From contig NZ_JBHSMG010000002.1 of NCBI RefSeq assembly GCF_042655435.1, forward strand, positions 620,001-684,000: a stretch of 64,000 nt of DNA, in the 5' to 3' direction. Below are positions 51,402 through 60,730 of this stretch, piece after piece. Numbering within the stretch: position 1 is the stretch's first letter; the number at the start of each line of letters is the position of its first letter. The notes beneath the pieces were generated by a model. The model saw only the letters and a program-made list of their open reading frames with translations. It was not told the DNA's origin and searched no databases. This stretch comes from Lysinimonas soli. Lineage in GTDB: Bacteria > Actinomycetota > Actinomycetes > Actinomycetales > Microbacteriaceae. Position numbers and translations under genes: made by a program.

Positions 51402-52187
51402 TCATCGCTGGCACCGCGGGCACCATGTGACGATCCGCGCCTGACCCGGTCGTTCGCCGAGTTCGCCGCCGAGCAGCGGGGTTCCGCAGCGCCGGCACGG
51501 TGATCCGGTCCGCCCGTAGACCCAGCTTCGCCGGCCAGGACGCGGGTCGCCGGTCGTGGTGCGGGCGACTCGGCTGCGGTTGGCCCAGAGCAGGCGGCGG
51601 GCCAGGTCGACGGCGGCGGCGGCATCCACCTCGGCGACCGGCGTCGTGGGCAGCATCCCGCGCAGAAAGCACAGTTCGTTGGCGTAGACGTTGCCGATCC
51701 CGGCGAGGTTGCGCTGCTCCAAGAGCGCGGTGAACACCGCCGTGCTGGGATGCGCCGCGAGGCGTCGAGCGGCCTCGGCGGCCGACTCGGCGTCCCAGCC
51801 GGGGTCGAGCAGATCCGGACCGAGGTGCCCGACCACCGAGTGCTCCTGGGTGGTCGGGATCAACTCGGTGATGCCCAGCTCGAAGCCGATCGAGGTGACG
51901 GATGCCGTCTGCAGCACCGCGCGCGCCTGGAACGCCGGTCGCGGCCATCGCTGGCCGGGACGCACGAGGCGCCACGATCCCTCCATCTTGAGGTGGGAGT
52001 GCAGCGAGAACTCGCCGATTCGATGGAACAGGTGCTTGCCGCGTGACACCACCTCGTGCACGGTCTCGCCGCGCAGATCGTGCGTGGCGAACGCCGGCAC
52101 CCGCAGCTCGAAGCCCGTGAGTACCGCGCCCGCGAGCGCCGCGTTCTGGTGCCGCGCGGTCTGGTAGACGGTGTCGCCCTCGGGCAT
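51402..52187 (-). CDS. nei: Formamidopyrimidine/endonuclease VIII-type DNA glycosylase
   Basis: A 261-residue Fpg/Nei-family base-excision enzyme. It begins MPEGDTVYQTA, where Pro2 and Glu3 are the catalytic pair and the GDT form points to Nei rather than Fpg. A Lys in SRGKHLF is the beta-turn lysine, GIGNVYANELCF is the helix-two-turn-helix, and CRRCGTPLLGG with WCPRCQR is the C-terminal zinc finger. It removes oxidised pyrimidines and nicks the strand. It follows lhr by 11 nt; lhr-nei pairing is common in actinobacteria. Confidence 0.93.
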   Translation of the reverse strand: MPEGDTVYQTARHQNAALAGAVLTGFELRVPAFATHDLRGETVHEVVSRGKHLFHRIGEFSLHSHLKMEGSWRLVRPGQRWPRPAFQARAVLQTASVTSIGFELGITELIPTTQEHSVVGHLGPDLLDPGWDAESAAEAARRLAAHPSTAVFTALLEQRNLAGIGNVYANELCFLRGMLPTTPVAEVDAAAAVDLARRLLWANRSRVARTTTGDPRPGRRSWVYGRTGSPCRRCGTPLLGGELGERPGQARIVTWCPRCQR

Positions 52188-52198
52188 GGATGCCGCCC

Positions 52199-55100
52199 CT
52201 ACCCGCGCAGCCGCAGGCCCTGGGGCGTCGGCACGAATCCCGCCGCCACGAGCGCGTCTCCGAGCACGGTGCCGACGGCGAACTCGCCGTTGACCTTCTC
52301 GACGCGCAGCCGTCCGCCGGTCGCCCGCAGGGTCGTCGTGAGCGACTGGGCGGCGGAGGCCCGGCCGCCCTCGTCGTCGGCCTCGAGGAAATCGAGCACG
52401 GTCTTGCCGCCGCGCTCGACGTAGAGCGCCAGCGCGCCGTCGACGAGCACCACGAGGGCGCCGGCCTTGCGTCCGGGGCGATGGCCGGTGGGCGGGTCGG
52501 GCCAGCCGAGGGCGGCGCCGTAGGCGTTGGCGGGGTCGCAGGCGGCGAGCGTCAGGGCCATCCGCGGTTCGTCGCTGTTCACCTCGGTCGCGAGCTGGTC
52601 GGGCGCGAAGGCGCGCAGCCGATCGACCGTGGCCGGGGTGGCGAACTGCGCGGCGCCGAGCCCCTCGACGAAGTAGCCGCGGCGGGTGCGCCCGGTCTCT
52701 TCCAGCCCGCTGAGCACCTTGTAGGCCAGGGCGAAGCCGCCGACGACCCCCTCGTTGACGACCGCGCCGCGGGTGACGACGCCGTGCCGCTCGAGCAGCT
52801 GCTCGGCCAGCGCCGTCGCCCGGGCGGTCGTGACGGGCTCGGTCTCGGGCAGCAGGCTCCAGCGGCCGGCGACGGAAGCCGCGCTGGAGCTGGAGGCGAA
52901 GCCCATTTCTGGCCTTCGCCGCGACGCCAGCGCCGACGACCGTCTCGGTCGTCGGGTCACCGCTCGTGCCCGGGGCGTGGCACCGAGCCGCGCCCGGATC
53001 GGCGCGAGGGTGTCGTTGCCGACGAGTCCGGCCCAGACCAGATCCCAGAGGGCGGTCGCCAGCACGGTGTCGTCGACGGGTCCGGCCGGCGCGAGGGCGG
53101 CCGCCAGCTGGCGGAAGAAGTAGGCGCCGCCGCCGGTCAGCGCGAGCAGGATGCGGTCGTGCAGCTCGTTCGCGTCGAGCAGCGTGGGCTCGGCCAGCGT
53201 CAGCGGTGCGCTGTCGGCGAGGTGCAGACTCAGCCAGCCGTCGCCTCCGCTCAGCTCGCCGTGCCCCGACCAGAGCACCTCGCCGGTCGACATGAGCTCG
53301 TCGAGCATGGCGGGCGAGTAGTCGCGCACCCGGCTCGGCAGGATGAGGCTCTCCCAGGCGGATGCCGGCACCGCCACCCCGGCGAGCTGGTCGATCGCGG
53401 TGACGAGGCCGTCGATGCCGCGCAGACCCGGTGCAGGTGCCGCCGCAATCGGCGCCAGGGCGCCGACGTGCTGCCAGTCGGCCAGGAAGCGCGCGAGCGC
53501 GCGCTGCGGCACGGGCTCGACCTCGGAGCGCAGGGCGGCAAGCGAGCGGGTGCGCAGCCGGCGCAGCACCTCGGCGTCGACCCACTCCGAGCCGGTCGCG
53601 CCGGGGCGGAACTCGCCCTCGACCGCGCGACGGTCGGTGGCGAGCCGGCGCAGCGCGTCGATGACGACGGCGACGCCGAGACCGAGGCGCACGGCGGCAT
53701 CCGCGGCGGGGAACGGCGTGTGGGTGCGGGTGTAGCGACTGACGAGGTCGCCGACCGGATCGCCGACCGGGTCGAGGAACGCGTTGGGCACGCCGATCGG
53801 CAGGGGAACGCCGAGAGCGTCGCGCAGGCGGCTGGCGTCCTCGATGACGGCCCAACGCTGCTCGCCCGCGATCGTCGCCCTCAGCACCCGGTTGGCGCGG
53901 GCGAGCTCGGCGAGCACGGTGTCGTCGGCGACCCGCGGCAGGGATCGGGCCTGCAGCTCGGCGGTCGAGAGCGGGCCGAGCAGGCGCAGCAGATCGACGA
54001 GCCCCTCCGCGTCTTTGGCGTGCCGTTCCGGGTCGAGGCGCTGCAGCTCCCGTTCGGTCTGCTCGATGACCTGCGGATCGAGCAGCTCGCGCAGCTCGGC
54101 GCGACCCAGCAGCTCGGCCAGCAGAGTCGGGTCGAGCGACAGCGCGGCGGCCCGCCGCTCGGCCAGGGGCGAGTCGCCCTCGTACATGAACGCAGCGACA
54201 TATCCGAACAGCAATGTGCGGGCGAACGGCGACGGCACCTCGGTCTCGACCTCGACGAGACGCACCTTGCGTGCCGCGATGTCGTGGGTGAGCGCGGCGA
54301 GGGCGGGGAGGTCGTAGACGTCCTGCAGCACCTCGCGCACGGTCTCGAGGATGATCGGGAAGCTCGGGTACTTGCGCGCCACCTCGAGCAGCTGGGCGCT
54401 GCGCTGCCGCTGCTGCCAGAGCGGCGAGCGGCGGCCGGGGTTGTAGCGCGGCAGCAGCAGGGCGCGGGCCGCGCACTCGCGGAATCGGGAGGCGAACAGG
54501 GCCGAGCCGCCGACTTCGCTCGTCACGAGCTCGTCGAGCTCGGCCGGCTCGAACAGGAACAGTTCGGCACCGGGCGGTTCGGCATCCGTCTCGGGAAGGC
54601 GCACCACGATGCCGTCGTCGCCGGCCATCGCCGAGCCGTCGACCCCGAGCCGCTCCCGGATGCGTGCCGTCACGGCGAGCGCCCACGGCGCGTGCACGGG
54701 CATGCCGTACGGGGAATGCAGTACGAGCCGCCAGTCGCCCAGCTCGTCGCGGAATCGTTCGACCAGCAGCGTGGTGTCGGTCGGAACGGTCCCGGTCGCC
54801 TGCGTCTGCTCGCTGACGAAGTTGCGCAGGTTGGTGATCGCCCACGGATCGAGTCCCGCGCGCTGGAGCCGGTCGTCGGCGGCCGAGGCGAGCTCGGCCG
54901 TGAATGCCCCGATCGCCTTGCCGAGCTCGGCCGGGCGGCCAAGCCCGTCGCCCTTCCAGAACGGCACGCGCCCGGGCTGGCCGAACGCGGGTGAGACCAG
55001 CACCCGGTCGGAGGTGATCTCTTCGATGCGCCAGCTGGTGGCGCCGAGCGCGAAGACGTCGCCGACCCGCGACTCGTAGACCATCTCCTCGTCGAGCTCG

Positions 55101-56794
55101 CCGACCCGGCGCGCGCCCTCCTGGCCGCCGACGATGAACACTCCGAACAGACCGCGGTCGGGAATCGTGCCGCCGCTCGTGACGGCCAGCCGTTGGGCTC
55201 CGGGCCGCCCGGTGATCGTGCCGGCGACGCGATCCCAGACGATGCGCGGGCGAAGCTCGGCGAACTCGTCGCTCGGATACCGCCCGCTGAGCAGATCGAG
55301 CGTCGCCTCGAACGCCGAGCGCGGCAGGGTCGCGAAGGGGGCGGAGCGACGCACCGTCTCCCACCAGTCCTCGACGTCGAGCGTGTCGAGGGCGACGGCC
55401 GCGACGGTCTGCTGCGCGAGGATGTCGAGCGGGTTGGTCGGCACGGCCAGCTCCTCGATGAGACCGGTGCGCATCCGCTCGCTCACGACCGTCGTGTGAA
55501 GCAGGTCGGCGCGGTGCTTCGGGAACAGGATCCCCTTGGAGATCTCGCCCACCTGATGGCCCGCGCGACCGACCCGCTGCAGGCCGCTCGCGACGCTCGG
55601 CGGCGACTCGACCTGGATCACGAGGTCGACGGCGCCCATGTCGATGCCGAGCTCGAGCGAGCTGGTCGCGACGACGCAGCGCAGGCGGCCCGACTTGAGG
55701 TCGTCTTCGATGAGGGCGCGTTGCTCCTTGGAGACGCTCCCGTGGTGCGCGCGTGCGAGCAGTGGTGCGTCCGAGACCGCGGTGGCGAGCTGTCCCGCCT
55801 TGGTGATTCCCGATCCACCCACCGCCTGGGCCGGGAACCCGACGATGGGCGCGCCCGTCAGCTTCTCTTCGTACAGCTCGTTGAGTGACGCGGTCAGCCG
55901 CTCGGCCAGCCGTCGCGAGTTCGCGAACACGATCGTCGAGCGGTGCCGCAGCACCTCGTCCATGATCGCGGCGTCCACGTGTGGCCAGATCGATCCGGCA
56001 CTCTGCAGGGCGCCGTCGTCGGCATCCAGCGTTTCGGACGTGGCTCTCGCTCCCAGTTCCGTCATGTCCTCCACCGGAACCACGACGCGCAGGTCGAAGG
56101 TCTTCTCGGTCGGCGGCGAGACGATCTCGGCCGGGGTGCGCCCGCCGAGGAAGCGCGCGACCTCTTCCATCGGACGCACCGTTGCCGACAGGCCGATGCG
56201 CTGCGCGGGCGCCGACAGCAGCGCGTCGAGCCGCTCGAGGGAGACGGCGAGGTGGGCGCCCCGTTTGGTGGCGGCGACCGCGTGGATCTCGTCCACGATC
56301 ACGGTGTCGACCCCGGCGAGCGTCTCGCGCGCCGCGCTCGTCAGCATGAGGAACAGCGATTCGGGGGTCGTGATCAGGATGTCGGGCGGCTCCCGCAGCA
56401 GCAGCCGCCGGTCTGCCGAGGCGGTATCGCCCGATCGCACCCCCACCGTGATCGCGGGCACCGAGGTGCCGAGCCGCCGGGCGGTCTGCGTGATCCCGAC
56501 GAGCGGCGAACGCAGGTTGCGCTCGACGTCGACGCCGAGGGCCTTGAGCGGCGAGATGTAGAGCACCCGGGTGCGATGCCGCGGGTTGTCGGGTCGCGGG
56601 GTGGTGGCCAGCCGATCGAGCGACCAGAGGAACGCCGAGAGTGTCTTGCCGGATCCGGTCGGCGCCACCACGAGAGCGTGCCGCCCGGAGCTGATCGCCT
56701 GCCAGGCCCCGGCCTGCGCGCGGGTCGGTGCCGGGAACGCGCCCGAGAACCACTCGCGCGTTGCCGGCGAGAAGCGCTCGAGGGCGGGATCCAT
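52199..56794 (-). CDS. lhr: Lhr-type large ATP-dependent DNA helicase
   Basis: A 1531-residue superfamily 2 helicase, the normal size of full-length Lhr (about 1500-1550). The N-terminal core has the Q-motif region PTRAQAGAW, Walker A APTGSGKT near residue 45, motif II DEIH, motif III SATVRP, ATSSLELGID (motif V) and RVGRAGHQ (motif VI). The winged-helix and Lhr-specific domains follow, then the long C-terminal domain ending in LRLRG. It unwinds DNA or RNA-DNA hybrids 3' to 5' and takes part in DNA repair. The ATG at 56794 gives the family N-terminus PALERFSPATREWF; the open frame extends upstream without homology. Confidence 0.94.
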   Translation of the reverse strand: MDPALERFSPATREWFSGAFPAPTRAQAGAWQAISSGRHALVVAPTGSGKTLSAFLWSLDRLATTPRPDNPRHRTRVLYISPLKALGVDVERNLRSPLVGITQTARRLGTSVPAITVGVRSGDTASADRRLLLREPPDILITTPESLFLMLTSAARETLAGVDTVIVDEIHAVAATKRGAHLAVSLERLDALLSAPAQRIGLSATVRPMEEVARFLGGRTPAEIVSPPTEKTFDLRVVVPVEDMTELGARATSETLDADDGALQSAGSIWPHVDAAIMDEVLRHRSTIVFANSRRLAERLTASLNELYEEKLTGAPIVGFPAQAVGGSGITKAGQLATAVSDAPLLARAHHGSVSKEQRALIEDDLKSGRLRCVVATSSLELGIDMGAVDLVIQVESPPSVASGLQRVGRAGHQVGEISKGILFPKHRADLLHTTVVSERMRTGLIEELAVPTNPLDILAQQTVAAVALDTLDVEDWWETVRRSAPFATLPRSAFEATLDLLSGRYPSDEFAELRPRIVWDRVAGTITGRPGAQRLAVTSGGTIPDRGLFGVFIVGGQEGARRVGELDEEMVYESRVGDVFALGATSWRIEEITSDRVLVSPAFGQPGRVPFWKGDGLGRPAELGKAIGAFTAELASAADDRLQRAGLDPWAITNLRNFVSEQTQATGTVPTDTTLLVERFRDELGDWRLVLHSPYGMPVHAPWALAVTARIRERLGVDGSAMAGDDGIVVRLPETDAEPPGAELFLFEPAELDELVTSEVGGSALFASRFRECAARALLLPRYNPGRRSPLWQQRQRSAQLLEVARKYPSFPIILETVREVLQDVYDLPALAALTHDIAARKVRLVEVETEVPSPFARTLLFGYVAAFMYEGDSPLAERRAAALSLDPTLLAELLGRAELRELLDPQVIEQTERELQRLDPERHAKDAEGLVDLLRLLGPLSTAELQARSLPRVADDTVLAELARANRVLRATIAGEQRWAVIEDASRLRDALGVPLPIGVPNAFLDPVGDPVGDLVSRYTRTHTPFPAADAAVRLGLGVAVVIDALRRLATDRRAVEGEFRPGATGSEWVDAEVLRRLRTRSLAALRSEVEPVPQRALARFLADWQHVGALAPIAAAPAPGLRGIDGLVTAIDQLAGVAVPASAWESLILPSRVRDYSPAMLDELMSTGEVLWSGHGELSGGDGWLSLHLADSAPLTLAEPTLLDANELHDRILLALTGGGAYFFRQLAAALAPAGPVDDTVLATALWDLVWAGLVGNDTLAPIRARLGATPRARAVTRRPRRSSALASRRRPEMGFASSSSAASVAGRWSLLPETEPVTTARATALAEQLLERHGVVTRGAVVNEGVVGGFALAYKVLSGLEETGRTRRGYFVEGLGAAQFATPATVDRLRAFAPDQLATEVNSDEPRMALTLAACDPANAYGAALGWPDPPTGHRPGRKAGALVVLVDGALALYVERGGKTVLDFLEADDEGGRASAAQSLTTTLRATGGRLRVEKVNGEFAVGTVLGDALVAAGFVPTPQGLRLRG

Positions 56795-56864
56795 GCCCCC
56801 ATTGTCGTCGCGACCGGTGTCAGCGCGCCGGGGACGACGGGAGCGGGCCCCGCCCTCGTTCCGC

Positions 56865-57707
56865 TCAGCTCTTGAGGAAGCCCAGCAGTGCCGAGTTGAC
56901 CTCCTCGGCGTGCGTCCACAGCATCCCGTGCGGAGCGCCCTCGATCTCGAGGTACTTCGCCTCGGGCAGCAGCTTCGAGAACGGGCGCCCTGTGGCGTCG
57001 ATCGGCAGGATGCGGTCACCGGTTCCGTGCACGATGAGCACCGGGGTGCCCGCCGTCTTCACCTGCTGCACGTCGCCGCGGAAGTCCTCGAGCCAGGAGG
57101 GCACCACGGCCGAGGCCGCGTGCGGCGAGCTGCCCGCCGCGACGTTCCAGCTGGCGTTCACGGCCTGCTGGCTGATGCGGCTGCCGAGGTTCTCGTCGAG
57201 GTTGTAGAAGTTCTGCAGGAAGTCGCCGAACCAGGCGAAGCGGTCGGCCGTCGCGGCGGCCAGGATGCCGTCGAAGACCGACTGCGGCACGCCCGTCGGG
57301 TTGTCGTCGCCCTGCACCAGATACGGCTCGAGCGAGCCGAGGAACGCCGCCTTGGCGATGCGCTCGCCGCCGAAGCGCGCGATGTAGCGGGCGATCTCGC
57401 CGGTGCCCATCGAGAACCCGACGAGGACCACCTCGCGCAGGTCGAGCGCGGTCAGCAGTTCGTTGAGGTCGGCCGCGAAGGTGTCGTAGTCGTAACCGAC
57501 GGTCGGCTGGCTGGACTTGCCGAAGCCGCGGCGGTCGTAGGCGATGACCCGGTATCCGGCCGACAGCAGGGCCGCCGTCTGGCGCTCCCAGGAACGGCCG
57601 TCGAGCGGGTAGCCGTGGATCAGCACGACCGGCTGACCCGAGCCGTGGTCCTCGTAGTAGAGCTCGATGTCGGTGCTGTTCTCGTGACCGACCTTGATGT
57701 GCGCCAC
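56865..57707 (-). CDS. Alpha/beta hydrolase, cofactor-free haloperoxidase/perhydrolase-like
   Basis: A 280-residue hydrolase with the triad Ser99 (GFSMG), Asp in VHGTGDRILP and His in GAPHGMLWT. The oxyanion segment is HGYPLDG near 31 and the motif YDRRGFGKSSQP near 58 is characteristic of bacterial non-haem chloroperoxidase-like esterases. No signal peptide. It is divergent from a TetR gene whose two palindromic operators lie in the shared 101-bp gap, so it is probably repressed by it. The natural substrate is unknown. Confidence 0.9.
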   Translation of the reverse strand: MAHIKVGHENSTDIELYYEDHGSGQPVVLIHGYPLDGRSWERQTAALLSAGYRVIAYDRRGFGKSSQPTVGYDYDTFAADLNELLTALDLREVVLVGFSMGTGEIARYIARFGGERIAKAAFLGSLEPYLVQGDDNPTGVPQSVFDGILAAATADRFAWFGDFLQNFYNLDENLGSRISQQAVNASWNVAAGSSPHAASAVVPSWLEDFRGDVQQVKTAGTPVLIVHGTGDRILPIDATGRPFSKLLPEAKYLEIEGAPHGMLWTHAEEVNSALLGFLKS

Positions 57708-57730
57708 AGTTCTCTCCTTTGTCCGAACGA

Positions 57731-57782
57731 CGAGAACGTGCGTTCTCGCCGGTATCGACTACACTAGAGAACGAACGTTCTC
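57731..57782. promoter_or_regulatory. Two perfect TetR-type operators
   Basis: CGAGAACG-TG-CGTTCTCG (57731-57748) and GAGAACG-AA-CGTTCTC (57767-57782) share the half-site GAGAACG with a 2-bp centre; their centres are 35 bp apart. They fill the gap between the divergent hydrolase (57707) and tetR (57809). TACACT at 57760-57765 could be the tetR -10 between them. Dual sites suggest repression of both genes. Confidence 0.8.
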
Positions 57783-57808
57783 AATGCAAGTCGACATCAG
57801 GAGCCCGC

Positions 57809-58378
57809 ATGAACGACATCGAGACCCGGGATCGCGTGATCGCCGCCGCCGACCGGCTGTTCTATCTGCGCGGCATCCAGGCGGTGTCGATGGACCAGTT
57901 GCGGGCCGAGGCCGGCATCCCCCTCAAGCGCATCTACGCCGAGTTCCCCTCCAAGGAGGCGATCGTCGAGGCGGTGCTGCGGCATCGCACCCGTATCTGG
58001 GCGGAGGGTGTGCAGGATGCGACCGACCGCGCCGCCGACACGCGCGGCAAGCTGCTCGCCGTCTACGACTTCCTGGACAGGTGGTTCGAGACGAGCGACT
58101 TCCGCGGCTGCGTGTTCATCAACTCCTTCGGCGAGCTCGGGGCCACCTCGCCCTCGATCGCGCGCATCGTGCGCGAGCAGAAGGCCTCGTTCCAGCGTTA
58201 CGTGGCCGACCTCGTCGCCGAGGCCGGTGGGCCGGAGTCCCTGGCGCCCCAGCTCGCGCTGCTCGCCGAGGGCGCTCAGACCACGGCGGCCATCTCGGGA
58301 GACCCGTCCGCCGCCACCCACGCCCGGGCCGCGGCCGAGACGCTCATCGACGCCGCACTGCCGGCCCTCGTCCCCTAG
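57809..58378 (+). CDS. TetR-family regulator
   Basis: A 189-residue TetR protein. The HTH region reads DRVIAAADRLFYLRGIQAVSMDQLRAEAGIPLKRIYAEFPSKEAI in several conserved blocks (positions 8-52), and the ligand domain has RGCVFINSFGELG near 98, typical of the TetR group that controls small hydrolases and dehydrogenases. The ATG at 57809 has AGGAG upstream. Its stop codon overlaps that of the convergent esterase inside a single CTAG. The ligand is unknown. Confidence 0.92.
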   Translation: MNDIETRDRVIAAADRLFYLRGIQAVSMDQLRAEAGIPLKRIYAEFPSKEAIVEAVLRHRTRIWAEGVQDATDRAADTRGKLLAVYDFLDRWFETSDFRGCVFINSFGELGATSPSIARIVREQKASFQRYVADLVAEAGGPESLAPQLALLAEGAQTTAAISGDPSAATHARAAAETLIDAALPALVP

Positions 58379-59007
58379 GCCAGCCGACTCCGCAGGAACG
58401 CCGCGATGTCGTCAAGCTCCTCGAGCGAGATCGAGTGGCCCAGCCCGGGATAGACCCGCTGCGTCAACGCGACGTGCTCGGGCAGCCAGGCCTGCGTGCG
58501 ATCGATCGCCCAGTCGGGGATGACGACATCCTGATCGCCGCGCCCCCAGAACACCGGATGCCGCGCGATCGCGTCGTCGCCGGGCTCCTCGCCCGCCACC
58601 GCGAACCCCGACAGGTTGAGCGCGAAGGCGATCCGCTCGGGCTCCCGCCGCAGCGCCTGCAGGGCCATCACGCCGCCCTGCGAGAAACCGAGGATGCCGA
58701 TGCTCGGCGGGGTCCACGGCAGCGAGTCGATCCAGGCCAGCACCGTGTCGGCGGGCGGATCGGCGGTCGCGGAGTCTGCGCTGCCGGAGGCGGTCACGAG
58801 GAACCACGAGAATCCGGGGCCGTCGCGCAGCGGCGCGCGCAGCGATGCGATCGCGAAGCCGGCCGGAAGCCGGTCGGCGAGGCCGGGCAGGTCGCGTTCG
58901 TTGCTGCCCTTGCCGTGCAACAACACGAGCAGGGGCTTGCCGGCCCGCTCGGGCTCGGGCAGGTTCCAGATGACGACGCTCGGGTCGATCGGGGGGAAGT
59001 CGCTCAT
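58375..59007 (-). CDS. Phospholipase/carboxylesterase-family hydrolase (copy 1)
   Basis: A 210-residue carboxylesterase of the YpfH / acyl-protein-thioesterase-like group. Ser109 in GFSQGG is the nucleophile, HGKGSNERD the oxyanion loop, and the Asp and His lie in FWGRGDQDVVIP and LGHSIS. It is paralogous to the next gene upstream, with the same RAGKPLLVLLHG core, and its ATG overlaps that gene's stop by 4 nt. The substrate is a short-chain ester; nothing more specific is visible. Confidence 0.88.
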   Translation of the reverse strand: MSDFPPIDPSVVIWNLPEPERAGKPLLVLLHGKGSNERDLPGLADRLPAGFAIASLRAPLRDGPGFSWFLVTASGSADSATADPPADTVLAWIDSLPWTPPSIGILGFSQGGVMALQALRREPERIAFALNLSGFAVAGEEPGDDAIARHPVFWGRGDQDVVIPDWAIDRTQAWLPEHVALTQRVYPGLGHSISLEELDDIAAFLRSRLA

Positions 59008-59666
59008 CCGGCCACGCTATCCGGCTCGGTCGGCTCGGTCGGCTCGATCGGGAAGACGCCGCGCAAGAAGGTGTGCACCTCGCCGAGCTCGGCGTCGGTG
59101 ATCCAGTGGCCGACATCCTCGTAGATGCGCTCGGTCAGGGTGCTGTGCTCCTCGAGCCAGGCCCGGGTGGCCATCACCTGATCGGCGGGAACGACCCTGT
59201 CGCTCGTGCCGCGCCCCCAGAACACCGGCGGTCGCAGCACCTCGAGTTCGGGGTCGCCCGGGTCCACGGTCTCGTCGGCGATGGCCGAGAGCAGCACGAG
59301 GGCGTCGATGGTCTCCGGATGCCGCCGCAGCGCCTGCAGTCCCAGCACGCCGCCCTGCGAGAACCCGAGCACGGCCACCGACGAGGCGTCGCCGCGCGCG
59401 GTCGCGATCCACTCGGCCAGGGCGTCCGCCGCGGCGTTGAGCGGGGCGGGCCGGGGAGCGGCGACGTCGAACCACGACCACCCCTCGCCGGAGGCGATCG
59501 GGCCGCGCGGAGAGGCGATCACGTGGTCGAGCGGCAGGTAGGGCGAGAGCCTGAACAGGCCGCCCTCGTCGCTGCCGAGCCCGTGCAGCAGCACGAGCAG
59601 CGGCTTGCCGGCGCGCTCGGCGACCGGGGTGCTCCAGATCACATGGGCCGGATCGATCGACGACAT
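59004..59666 (-). CDS. Phospholipase/carboxylesterase-family hydrolase (copy 2)
   Basis: A 220-residue paralogue of copy 1. Ser103 in GFSQGG, HGLGSDEGG, FWGRGTSDRVVP and VGHWIT give the same active site. The C-terminus carries a short EPTEPTEP repeat from a CGGCTCGGT-type DNA repeat near 59020. The two genes form a two-gene operon made by tandem duplication; sequence outside the motifs has diverged widely, so the copies are old or differ in substrate. Confidence 0.88.
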   Translation of the reverse strand: MSSIDPAHVIWSTPVAERAGKPLLVLLHGLGSDEGGLFRLSPYLPLDHVIASPRGPIASGEGWSWFDVAAPRPAPLNAAADALAEWIATARGDASSVAVLGFSQGGVLGLQALRRHPETIDALVLLSAIADETVDPGDPELEVLRPPVFWGRGTSDRVVPADQVMATRAWLEEHSTLTERIYEDVGHWITDAELGEVHTFLRGVFPIEPTEPTEPDSVAG

Positions 59667-59696
59667 CCCCTCACGCTACGCGAGCGCCGAGCGTCG

Positions 59697-60623
59697 CTAC
59701 CAGGTCAGCACGATCTTGCCGCGGCCGCTCGAACGGTCGTTCAGGGCGCGGTAGGCGTCCGCGGCCCGTGCGACCGGGAAGGTCTGCGCGACTCGGGTCG
59801 TGATCTCGCCGCTCTCGGCCAGCCGCACGATCTCGATCAGGCCGGGCCCGTCGACCGTGACGCCGACGCGGGCGACGTCGATGCCGCGCTCCGCGTCGGG
59901 GAGGACCGTCACCGAACGGTAGCGGCCGCCGTCGCGCACGGCCGCGATCCCGGGTGCCGTTCCGGGCGCGGTGTTCAGCACGGCGTCGACCCCGCCCGGG
60001 ACGAGCTCGCGCACCGCGGCCGCCAGGTCGTCGACCTCGCGAGGGATGAACCGGACGCCGAGGGCGGTCAGCTCGGCGCGATCCTTCTCCGCCGCCGTCG
60101 CGATGACGTCGAGCCCGGCATGGACCGCCAGCTCGACCGTGAGCCGGCCAACGCCCCCGGCGGCCGCCGTCACGAGGACGCTCCGCGCATCGCCCGCGGC
60201 GCGCAGCAGGTGCAGGGCGGTCAGCCCGATGAGGCCGAAGGTCGTCAGCTCGCTCGCGGGGATCGTGCCCGACGCGACGGCCACCTGGTCGAGCGGCAGC
60301 GCGACCAGTCCGGCCTGGGTTCCGCGTGCGGTTCGGAACCACGGCGAGAAGCCGAGCACCCGGCGGCCGACGAGCGCGGCATCCACACCCTCGCCGACCG
60401 CGGTGACGGTGCCGGCCAGGTCCCAGCCCGGCACGTACGGCGGCCGGGCGCCGGTCGGGAAGCGCGACGTCGCCGCGCCGCTGACCACGGCGTTGTCGGC
60501 CGGGTTGAGGGTCGCCGCCTCGGTGGCGATGAGCAGCTCGCCGGCCGCCGGGCTCGGATCTGGCAGCTCGCGCACCTCGATCGAGTCGGGTCCGGCCGGG
60601 GTGGTGACGGTGACGGCGATCAT
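59697..60623 (-). CDS. Quinone-oxidoreductase-like NADP-dependent MDR enzyme
   Basis: A 308-residue zinc-free medium-chain reductase. The N-terminal GroES-like domain has LNPADNAVV and VPGWDLAGTV; the nucleotide fold shows VTAAAGGVGRLTVELA near residue 150, in which AxxGGVG is the NADPH motif. No zinc-ligand Cys are present. It probably reduces quinones or activated double bonds. The ATG at 60623 is preceded by a GGGAG-type site. It is divergent from the DUF4916 gene. Confidence 0.89.
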   Translation of the reverse strand: MIAVTVTTPAGPDSIEVRELPDPSPAAGELLIATEAATLNPADNAVVSGAATSRFPTGARPPYVPGWDLAGTVTAVGEGVDAALVGRRVLGFSPWFRTARGTQAGLVALPLDQVAVASGTIPASELTTFGLIGLTALHLLRAAGDARSVLVTAAAGGVGRLTVELAVHAGLDVIATAAEKDRAELTALGVRFIPREVDDLAAAVRELVPGGVDAVLNTAPGTAPGIAAVRDGGRYRSVTVLPDAERGIDVARVGVTVDGPGLIEIVRLAESGEITTRVAQTFPVARAADAYRALNDRSSGRGKIVLTW

Positions 60624-60730
60624 GGAGGCTCCCTGTCGAGGCGGGCGTCGAGGCGATGCGGATCGAGCGTATGACGGAACGCCGGGTCGGTGCTGGGTCG
60701 CTCCGGGCCGCCGCTGGGCCACAATGGAGC

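Noticed and set aside
52190..54994. Long plus-strand open frame opposite lhr
   Set aside because: Gln/Arg/Gly-rich translation without motifs; the minus strand encodes a complete helicase over the same span.
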